Of a DNA stretch of 64,000 bases, positions 1 to 6,130 are shown piece by piece. The stretch spans positions 62,001-126,000 of the forward strand of contig CAWJXK010000012.1 in NCBI GenBank assembly GCA_963846855.1, written 5' to 3'. The position numbers and the translations under genes were made by a program. How positions within the stretch are numbered: the stretch's first letter is position 1; the number at the start of each line of letters is the position of its first letter. Source of the DNA: CAIWHR01 sp963846855 (GTDB lineage: Bacteria; Pseudomonadota; Gammaproteobacteria; Burkholderiales; Casimicrobiaceae). The notes below the pieces were generated by a model. The model worked only from the letters and a program-made list of their open reading frames with translations. It searched no databases and was not told the origin of the DNA.

Positions 1-1
1 C

Positions 2-40
2 GCCGCCCTGCGCGACGCGGATTGTCTCGCTTCAACCTGA
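2..40 (+). CDS. C-terminal tail of an upstream gene (possibly dapA)
   Basis: The frame that starts at base 2 stays open for 12 codons, reads A-A-L-R-D-A-D-C-L-A-S-T and stops with TGA at 38-40. This is 11 bases before the bamC start. In many betaproteobacteria and in E. coli, bamC sits directly downstream of dapA, so this could be the end of DapA. The tail is too short to identify by itself, and the call rests on position only. Confidence 0.25.
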   Translation, partial: AALRDADCLAST

Positions 41-51
41 AGGTGCAACGA

Positions 52-1179
52 ATGAGATCATCCGGACCGTTCACGATACTGGCGCGCGTCCTGTGCGCCG
101 CCGCGCTGGCGGGACTCTCGCTCGCCGGCTGCGAATCCATGCCCTCGCTCGGCAAGAAGATCGACTATCACTCCGTCGGCACTGCCCCGTCGCTCGAACT
201 CCCGCCCGATCTCGTCGCACCGCAGTACGACGACCGCTACAACGTCGCGACGGCCTCGGGCCTCGCCGCCCGCGACGCGACCAAGCCAAAGGCGGACCAG
301 GTCGCCGTCAATGCGACACCCGATGCGAGGATCGCGAAGAGCGGCAACGAGCGCTGGCTCGTCGTCAGGTCGACACCCGAGGAAGTCTGGAAGGTCACGC
401 GGCAGTTCTGGCTCGACAACGGCTTCACGCTGACGGTCGAGAAGCCCGACACCGGTGTGATGGAAACGGACTGGGCCGAGAATCGCGCCGACATCCCCAA
501 CGATTTCATCCGCAGCACGATCGGCAAGTATTTCGACGCGTTTTACAACACGTACAAGCGCGAGAAATACACGACCCGCATCGAGCGTGGCGCCGAGTCC
601 GGCACCGTCGAAGTCTATATCTCCGCACGAATCATGGAGCAGGTACCGACGCAGACCGACAATTCCGGCGGCAAATCCGGCTTCGCGTGGGGCCTGATGC
701 CACCCAATCCGGGACTCGAAGCGCAATTCCTCGGCCGGCTCATGATGCGTTTCGGCGTTCCCGAGGCGCAGGCGACGCAGATGGCCACCGCACCAGCACC
801 CACGCTGGATCGCGCGCGGCTCGAGAAGACTGCGACGGGGACGAGCCAGCTCGTGCTGGACGACAGCTTCGACCGCGCCTGGCGGCGCGTCGGGCTGGCA
901 CTCGACCGCAGCGGCTTCACCGTGGTCGACCGCGACCGCTCGAAGGGCCTCTATTTCGTCCGCTATCAGAACCCCGACATCGATCCGAAAAAGGAAGAGG
1001 GCTTTCTCTCGAAGCTCATGTTCTGGAAGGACACGACCGAGAAGCCAGAGCAATACCGGATCATCGTCGCCGACGCGACAGCGAAAAGCTTCGTGAGCGT
1101 CCAGGATCCCAACGGCGCGCCGGACAAGTCGCAGAATGGCGAGAAGATCCTGACGCTGCTGCAAGGGCAGCTCAAGTAA
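52..1179 (+). CDS. bamC: Outer membrane assembly lipoprotein BamC
   Basis: This encodes a 375-residue lipoprotein of the BamC/NlpB family, an accessory subunit of the BAM complex that inserts beta-barrel proteins into the outer membrane. The ATG at 52 is preferred over the in-frame TTG at 22. It follows an AAGGTG ribosome binding site at 40-45 and gives a clean lipoprotein signal peptide ending in the lipobox L-A-G-C near residue 27. An unstructured proline-rich segment (S-L-E-L-P-P-D-L) follows, as in BamC. Two helix-grip domains come next, one beginning near residue 100 with ERWLVV and one near residue 265. It lies just upstream of an MBL-fold hydrolase and purC on the same strand, and these may be co-transcribed. 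Confidence 0.88.
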   Translation: MRSSGPFTILARVLCAAALAGLSLAGCESMPSLGKKIDYHSVGTAPSLELPPDLVAPQYDDRYNVATASGLAARDATKPKADQVAVNATPDARIAKSGNERWLVVRSTPEEVWKVTRQFWLDNGFTLTVEKPDTGVMETDWAENRADIPNDFIRSTIGKYFDAFYNTYKREKYTTRIERGAESGTVEVYISARIMEQVPTQTDNSGGKSGFAWGLMPPNPGLEAQFLGRLMMRFGVPEAQATQMATAPAPTLDRARLEKTATGTSQLVLDDSFDRAWRRVGLALDRSGFTVVDRDRSKGLYFVRYQNPDIDPKKEEGFLSKLMFWKDTTEKPEQYRIIVADATAKSFVSVQDPNGAPDKSQNGEKILTLLQGQLK

Positions 1180-1261
1180 TGCCGGACGCGCGCGGCGCGA
1201 GCAGCGTGCGGCGGGCGGAGCGCGCGAGCGGACCCGCGGCAAGGCCGGGCGAGCGGCGGTG

Positions 1262-2026
1262 ATGCGATTCGCATCGCTTGGCAGCGGCAGCGAGGGCAAC
1301 GCCCTCGTGGTCGAGTGCGGCGACACGCGCATCCTGATCGACTGCGGATTTTCCGTCCGCGAAACCGGCGCGAGGCTCGCCCGCCTGGGCCTCGTTCCTG
1401 CGGATCTCGACGCGATCCTCGTCACCCACGAGCATTCCGACCACGTCGGCGGCGTCCCGGCCTTCGCGGCGCGCCACGGGATTGCCGTGTGGGCGACGTT
1501 CGGCACGCTCGCCGCCGTCTCGGAGCGTTTCGAGGGCATGGAGCGCATCTACGGCTTCGACGGCCACGACACGTTCGCGATCGGAGCGCTCGCGATCACG
1601 CCGATCCCGGTGCCGCACGACGCGCGCGAGCCGGTGCAGTACGTGATCAGCGACGGCGCCCGCCGCGTCGGCGTGCTGACGGATCTCGGCGTCTCCACGG
1701 CGCACGTGGAGTCGTGCCTGTCGGGGTGCGACGCGCTGGTGCTCGAATGCAACCACGACCTCAATTTGCTCGAGAACGGCAGCTATCCCTGGCCGCTCAA
1801 GCAGCGGATCGCGGGCCGTCTCGGCCATCTCGACAACGCGGCCGCCGCGGGGCTGCTGCGCAACATCGACACGTCGCGCCTCGTGCACATCATCGCCGCG
1901 CACCTGTCGCGGGAGAACAACACGCCGGAGCTCGCGCGCACCGCGCTCTGCGATGCGCTCGCCTGCTCGCGCGAATGGATCGGCATCGCAGATCAGGCAC
2001 TGGGGTTCGGCTGGCGCGAACTGTAA
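1262..2026 (+). CDS. MBL-fold metallo-hydrolase (YycJ/WalJ-like)
   Basis: This is a 254-residue metallo-beta-lactamase-fold protein of the YycJ/WalJ-like group. The N-terminus MRFASLGSGSEGN is typical of the group, so the ATG at 1262 is chosen over the GTG at 1259. The metal-binding motif HEHSDH lies at residues 56-61, and further ligand candidates are the His of PVPHD and the Asp of VLTDLG. Relatives bind two metal ions and have been linked to 5'-3' exonuclease or phosphodiesterase activity, but the substrate cannot be read from the sequence. It follows bamC by 82 bases and ends 13 bases before purC. Confidence 0.85.
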   Translation: MRFASLGSGSEGNALVVECGDTRILIDCGFSVRETGARLARLGLVPADLDAILVTHEHSDHVGGVPAFAARHGIAVWATFGTLAAVSERFEGMERIYGFDGHDTFAIGALAITPIPVPHDAREPVQYVISDGARRVGVLTDLGVSTAHVESCLSGCDALVLECNHDLNLLENGSYPWPLKQRIAGRLGHLDNAAAAGLLRNIDTSRLVHIIAAHLSRENNTPELARTALCDALACSREWIGIADQALGFGWREL

Positions 2027-2039
2027 ACGGAGGCAGCAC

Positions 2040-2762
2040 ATGGAAAAGCGGCAGGAACTCTACAAGGGCAAGGCGAAGACGGTCTACTCGACCGATGACC
2101 CGCACCGACTCGTCATGCATTACCGCGACGACGTGTCGGCGTTCGACGGCGTGAAGCTCGCCCAGCTCGACAAGAAGGGCGAGACCAACAACAAGATCAA
2201 TGCATTCGTAATGGGCAAGCTTGCCGCCGCCGGCATTCCCACGCATTTCATCGGGCTCCTGAACGAGCGCGAGTCGCTCGTGAAGGCGCTGAAGATGCTG
2301 CCGATCGAATGCGTGGTCCGGAACATCTGCGCGGGGTCGATGGCAAAACGCTACGGGATCGCCGAGGGCACCCGCCTGCCGCAGCCGATCTTCGAATTCT
2401 TCCTGAAGAGCGATGCGCTGCACGACCCGCTGATCAACGACGACCACATCCGCGTGCTGGGCTGGGCGACCGAGGCCGAGATCGCCGAGATGAAGGCGCT
2501 GACACACAAGGTCAATGCGGTGCTGAAGCCGCTCTTCGCCGCCGGCGGCATGGATCTCGTCGACTACAAGCTCGAGTTCGGCCACCCAACCGACGCGATC
2601 GAAGGTCCGCTCGTGCTCGGCGACGAGTTCACGCCGGACGGCTGCCGGCTCTGGGACGCGAAGACTGGCGAGAAGCTCGACAAGGATCGCTTCCGCCGCG
2701 ACTTAGGCGGCGTGATCGAGCACTATCGCGAAGTGGCGACGCGCATCGGCGCGCCGCTCTAG
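2040..2762 (+). CDS. purC: Phosphoribosylaminoimidazole-succinocarboxamide synthase (SAICAR synthetase)
   Basis: PurC ligates aspartate to CAIR in an ATP-dependent step of cytoplasmic de novo purine synthesis. The 240-residue length matches bacterial PurC. The N-terminal nucleotide-binding segment LYKGKAKTVY is present, as are the family signatures VVRNICAGS and DYKLEFG. The frame stays open well upstream, but the ATG at 2040 has a strong GGAGG ribosome binding site at 2029-2033 and gives the standard PurC N-terminus. It follows the MBL-fold gene closely. The other pur genes are not in the window. Confidence 0.96.
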   Translation: MEKRQELYKGKAKTVYSTDDPHRLVMHYRDDVSAFDGVKLAQLDKKGETNNKINAFVMGKLAAAGIPTHFIGLLNERESLVKALKMLPIECVVRNICAGSMAKRYGIAEGTRLPQPIFEFFLKSDALHDPLINDDHIRVLGWATEAEIAEMKALTHKVNAVLKPLFAAGGMDLVDYKLEFGHPTDAIEGPLVLGDEFTPDGCRLWDAKTGEKLDKDRFRRDLGGVIEHYREVATRIGAPL

Positions 2763-2829
2763 GAGCCCGGCACGCGTTTGGCGCGAAACCCGACGCGCCC
2801 GCGCGGTGTGCGGGCCTGCACCCTGGGCA

Positions 2830-3058
2830 CTAGAACCTATCGCAAAATAGGGCGAGCGGCCCGAGTGCCTCAGTTGCCAAATGAGGGCCCGCAGCGAGCC
2901 GCGAGATAGTACACAGACGTACAGCGAGGGGCGAGCGAGGACACGAACGCGAAGCTTCAGTGAAGGCTAACGTGAGCGCAGCGAACGCAAAGCCGAGAAG
3001 CGGCGGCCGGAGCTACAAAGCAATCGGGTCGCGCAGCCGATTTTGCGATTGGTTCTAG
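2830..3058. repeat. 229-bp element with 22-bp terminal inverted repeats (MITE-like)
   Basis: The ends, 2830-2851 and 3037-3058, are imperfect inverted repeats that match at 20 of 22 positions and begin CTAGAACC. The interior codes for nothing recognisable. Read on the minus strand, it contains GTGTCCTCGCTCG, then CTCGCTGTACGTCTG, then CGCTGCGGGCC. The same series of blocks reappears in the repeats at 5351-5780. The palindromic CTAG at each outer edge could be a 4-bp target duplication. No transposase is nearby. The right end overlaps the stop codon of the DUF7931-like gene. Confidence 0.7.
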
Positions 3059-3585
3059 ATTCCGAGCACCGTTCCCGAGAGTCCCGGCTCGCCGGTGGCC
3101 CAGATCTCGTTGAACCGGTCGATGAGCGGCCGCGCGAGATGCGGCTCCTCGATTGCGAGCGCGGCGCGCGGCTGCTCGACGTGGAACCGGTGCAGGAAAT
3201 GCCGGTTGTCGACGATGATGAGCGGGTCCATCGCGGCTTTCGCCTCGGCGCCCGTCCGGTACACGGTGATGGCGCCGCTGAACGTCCGCAGAAGGTTCAT
3301 CAGGCGCGCGCCCGAGGCTTCCAGCCATGCCGTGTCGTGGACGATGATCTCCAGCCTCGCGGCGCGTGACCGGCGCAGGAACGCGCCGACCTTCTCGGCC
3401 CGCGCCGGGCTGTTCCAGCCCATCTGCGACAGGTCGTCGTCGAACACGCGGATCGTGTGTTCGGCGATGTCGACGAGCTCGTCGATCGCGGCGACCTGCT
3501 CGGCGATCGTCGTCAGCACCTGCTGGCGCGGCGCCCGTGCGGGCGCGGGCGTGCCCTCAGCGGGCGTCGGCGTGGACGAAGCCAT
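3055..3585 (-). CDS. DUF7931-like hypothetical protein
   Basis: This is a 176-residue soluble protein with no signal peptide or membrane segment. The ATG at 3585 (MASSTPTPAEG) is preferred over the longer open frame because it overlaps the end of the upstream cupin gene by 29 bases, as expected for a translationally coupled pair. After a Pro/Ala-rich N-terminus, the sequence reads like a phospholipase-D-fold regulatory domain, with IRVFDDDLSQMGW, then RLEIIVHD, then DPLIIVDNRHFLHRF. A convincing HKD catalytic motif is not visible, so it may be non-catalytic. The TAG stop at 3055-3057 lies inside the right inverted repeat of the adjacent element, so the natural C-terminus may have been altered by its insertion. 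Confidence 0.6.
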   Translation of the reverse strand: MASSTPTPAEGTPAPARAPRQQVLTTIAEQVAAIDELVDIAEHTIRVFDDDLSQMGWNSPARAEKVGAFLRRSRAARLEIIVHDTAWLEASGARLMNLLRTFSGAITVYRTGAEAKAAMDPLIIVDNRHFLHRFHVEQPRAALAIEEPHLARPLIDRFNEIWATGEPGLSGTVLGI

Positions 3586-4739
3586 GGCGGTACCAGTCGT
3601 AGAGGATCGACGGGGCGATGCCGGCGGCGCGGACGTCGCGCGGCGCAAGAGCCCGGGCATTGGCAAGACGCTCCAGCATGATTCGTCCGTTGCGTGGCCA
3701 GGCGATCGGATCGCCGTTGAGATAGATTCGACGCTCATCGTAGAGCAGTTGCGAGCGCATGTCCAAGCGCACGCCGTGGCGCAAGGCGGCGGCGACGAAC
3801 GCCGTGCGTGACTGCGGACGGGCCGGCGGGTCGAACGAGACCGCTCCCTTGGGCTCGGTGAGCCAGCACCCGAGGAACTCGTCGATGGTGTCCGCGTTCC
3901 AGCGGATTTCCCGCAGCATCGCCGCGCATTTGCGGCGCATGGCGGGACCGATCCGCGCGGGCGCGTCCGTAGGCTTCAGGTCCGGGTCGGCGTAGCGTCC
4001 TGGAATGTCGAGGCGGTCGCGCAGGTAGTCGAGGAACGCCGTCGCGAGCTCGGTCGCCGATGCCGCGCGAAATCCGATGGAATACGTCGTGCACCGTTCC
4101 AGCGCGACGCCATCGTGCGCGTATTGCGGCGGGAGGTACAGCATGTCGCCGGGCTCGAGAACCGCGTCGTGCGTCGGCGCGAATCGGCGCAGGATCTTGA
4201 GCGGCAGTCCCGGGCTTCAGGCGCAGGTCGTCCTGCCGCCCGTAGCGCCAGCGGCGTCGCCCCGGGCCCTGCAGCAGGAACACGTCGTAGGAGTCGAAAT
4301 GCGGGCCGACCCCGCCGCCCGGTGCGGCGAGGCTCACCATGAGATCGTCGAGCCGCGCATAGGGAAGGAACGCGAAGCGGCGAAGCAACGCGTCGGCCGA
4401 AGCGGAGTGCAGGTTCGCACCCTGGACGAGAAGCGTCCAGCCCTTCGCCGGCAGGCGGGCAAGCTCCCCGCGGCGAAACGGACCGTGCGCGAACGTCCAA
4501 TGGCGTCCCGTGTGGATGATGAGCCGCGATTCGACGTCGTCGCGCTGCGCCAGCGCGAAGAGCTCGCGCTCCGCGAACAGGCCCGCGAACCCGGGCAGCG
4601 CGCCGCGCACCAGGAGCGCGTCCTTCTGCCAATGGCGCGCCAGGAACGAGCCGGCGCGCTGCCCGCCGAGGAGCGCAACCGCGCCGCGCGGCACCGTCGA
4701 ATCGGCAGTCGGCGCGACGATGCCGCGCGAGGTTCGCAT
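3557..4739 (-). CDS. Cupin-4/JmjC-type 50S ribosomal protein L16 hydroxylase-like protein (RoxA/YcfD family), frameshifted
   Basis: RoxA-type enzymes are Fe(II)/2-oxoglutarate oxygenases that hydroxylate an arginine of ribosomal protein L16. The N-terminal part begins MRTSRGIVAP at 4739 and carries the iron-binding H-x-D in GPHFDSYDVFLLQGPG. It then loses frame. The C-terminal part continues in another frame with DMLYLPPQYAHDGVA, containing the second histidine, and then the winged-helix region. The break is an extra base (T at 4208 on the plus strand) within what should read RLKPG-LPLKILRRF. Removing it restores a 393-residue protein of normal size (E. coli YcfD has 373). The gene is divergent from slyD and overlaps the downstream gene. 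The frameshift could be a sequencing error or real inactivation. Confidence 0.75.
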
Positions 4740-4860
4740 GGACCGATTATAGCGAGCCGGCGCGCGCCGCGACGCGCGCCCGGGCTCCGCGATGCGTGGG
4801 CTACAATGGCGCGGCACCGCGGCGGCGCGGCGCGTGATGAATGCACTCTCCGGAGACCGG

Positions 4861-5349
4861 ATGAACATCCTAGCCAATACCGTCGTGACCATGACCTTCG
4901 AACTCTTCGACTCGGAAGGCGCTCTGCTGGAGTCGACGCCGGAGCCGATCACGTATCTGCACGGCGGTCATTCCGGAATGCTGCCGAAGCTCGAGGAGGT
5001 GCTGAACGGCAGGAAGGCGGGGGATTCAGTCTCGGTCGACGTCGAGCCCGCCGACGCCTTCGGCGACTACGATCCGGCGCTGGTCAAGATCGAGCCGGTC
5101 GACCGGCTCCCGCAGGAAGCCGAGGTCGGCATGCAGTTCGAGACGTATACGGCGACGGAGACCGATCCGGACGCCGGAATCGTCTACACGATTACCGACA
5201 TCGCGGACGGGAAGGCCGTGCTCGACGGCAACCATCCGTGGGCCGGCAAGCGGCTGCGCTTCGACTGCAGAATCATCGACGTGCGTGCCGCGACGGCGGA
5301 GGAAGTCGAGCACGGGCATGTGCACGGCCACGGCGGCCACCACCACTGA
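4861..5349 (+). CDS. slyD: FKBP-type peptidyl-prolyl isomerase, SlyD family
   Basis: This is a 162-residue SlyD-type FKBP that speeds prolyl cis-trans isomerisation and acts as a folding chaperone in the cytoplasm. The FKBP half-domain (VTMTFELFDSEGALLEST and YLHGGHSGMLPKLEEVLNG) flanks an insert-in-flap chaperone domain at about residues 70-125. The C-terminus is His-rich (HGHVHGHGGHHH), like the metal-binding tail of E. coli SlyD, which binds nickel and zinc. ATG 4861 is preferred to the in-frame ATG at 4837 because a GGAG sits a few bases upstream. It is transcribed divergently from the RoxA-like gene. Confidence 0.88.
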   Translation: MNILANTVVTMTFELFDSEGALLESTPEPITYLHGGHSGMLPKLEEVLNGRKAGDSVSVDVEPADAFGDYDPALVKIEPVDRLPQEAEVGMQFETYTATETDPDAGIVYTITDIADGKAVLDGNHPWAGKRLRFDCRIIDVRAATAEEVEHGHVHGHGGHHH

Positions 5350-5350
5350 A

Positions 5351-5490
5351 AGCCGTCTCCAAAACTGCTGCGCGCCCCGATCGCAGTGTCGTGTCCTCGC
5401 TCGGTCCTCGCTGTACCTCTGAGTACTATCTCGGACCGCGCTGCGGGCCTCCTCGCGCTCGGGGCTGCTCGCGACGTTTTTGAGACGGCT
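5351..5490. repeat. Intergenic repeat unit 1 with terminal inverted repeats
   Basis: This unit of about 140 bp is bounded by AGCCGTCTCCAAAAC (5351-5365) and its near-perfect reverse complement GTTTTTGAGACGGCT (5476-5490). Its interior carries GTGTCCTCGCTCG, CTCGCTGTACCTCTG and CGCTGCGGGCC. These correspond in order to blocks on the minus strand of the 2830-3058 element, although the terminal repeats differ. It starts within a few bases of the slyD stop. No coding sequence is visible. Confidence 0.65.
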
Positions 5491-5501
5491 TCCCGTCTGT
5501 G

Positions 5502-5695
5502 GGTCTCCAAGACTGCTGCGCGGGCCGGCTGCTTCGTTGTGTCCTCGCTCGGCGCTCACCGTACGTTCGAGTACGCTTCGCGCCTCGCTGCGGGCCGCCT
5601 CGCTTCCGGCCCGCTCGCGACGCTTTTCGCTCTCGATCAGCCGCCGCTAACTCGATGCGGCGGGCCTGTTCGCGACGTTTTTGAGACGGCTTCCC
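5502..5695. repeat. Intergenic repeat unit 2, tandem to unit 1
   Basis: This unit opens with GTCTCCAAGACTGCTGCGCG, nearly identical to the start of unit 1. It repeats the GTGTCCTCGCTCG and CGCTGCGGGCC blocks and ends with a 26-bp segment (5670-5695) identical to the end of unit 1 (5469-5494). It also contains an extra stretch of about 40 bp, including TCTCGATCAGCCGCCGC. It looks like a second, diverged copy placed head to tail. Confidence 0.6.
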
Positions 5696-5704
5696 CTTTC
5701 TGCA

Positions 5705-5780
5705 TATCGTCTCGCGCCTCGCTGCGGACCCGATGTTGGCAGCTGAGGCCCCCCGGCCCGCGCGCGACGCTTTTTTTGGA
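5705..5780. repeat. Partial third repeat unit
   Basis: The segment reads ATCGTCTCGCGCCTCGCTGCGGAC, then GATGTTGGCAGCTGAGGC, then a GC-rich arm ending in a run of seven T. The middle block matches the minus strand of the 2830-3058 element (TTTGGCAACTGAGGCAC), a part that units 1 and 2 do not contain. It looks like a 5'-truncated copy. From 5830 to 6130 I see neither a gene nor a further repeat. Confidence 0.5.
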
Positions 5781-5805
5781 AATGCCCCCGGGCGATCCAA
5801 TGAAA

Positions 5806-5829
5806 AGCGGCCACCCAGAGGCGGCCGCT
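5806..5829 (-). terminator. Candidate terminator downstream of mutS
   Basis: AGCGGCC (5806-5812) and GGCCGCT (5823-5829) form a 7-bp GC-rich stem with a 10-base loop. Read on the minus strand, the stem is followed by TTTTC. It lies about 300 bases beyond the mutS stop, and no other minus-strand gene intervenes. The T-run is short, so this is a modest candidate. Confidence 0.4.
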
Positions 5830-6130
5830 AGTGTCATCTTCGCTGGGAGCCGAGCTCCCGATCCTCGTTCTTCAGCGTCTCTGGCCTTCGCCTTTCGGCG
5901 TACGGCGCCGCGCCTCCGGATCGCTCCTTCGTCGCGCAAGACCTTGCAAACGAGGCTACGCTTTGATGACGAACTCATTCTCTGCGAGGTCGCACGGTCC
6001 TGCAACGGGCGCGTCACTCATTGCATTGTAAGAAGAGTCCTACAGACGGGCGGCTTCTTGACGGCTCATCAGCAAGCGCCTGGCGCTCGCGACCCTCGAG
6101 ATTGTCCCTCGCGCCCTTGCTATAAATTGA

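Noticed and set aside
5830..6130. Possible small gene between the repeat cluster and mutS
   Set aside because: Open frames there lack ribosome binding sites and codon bias like the neighbours. A TATAAA near 6120 has nothing to drive on the plus strand except antisense mutS.
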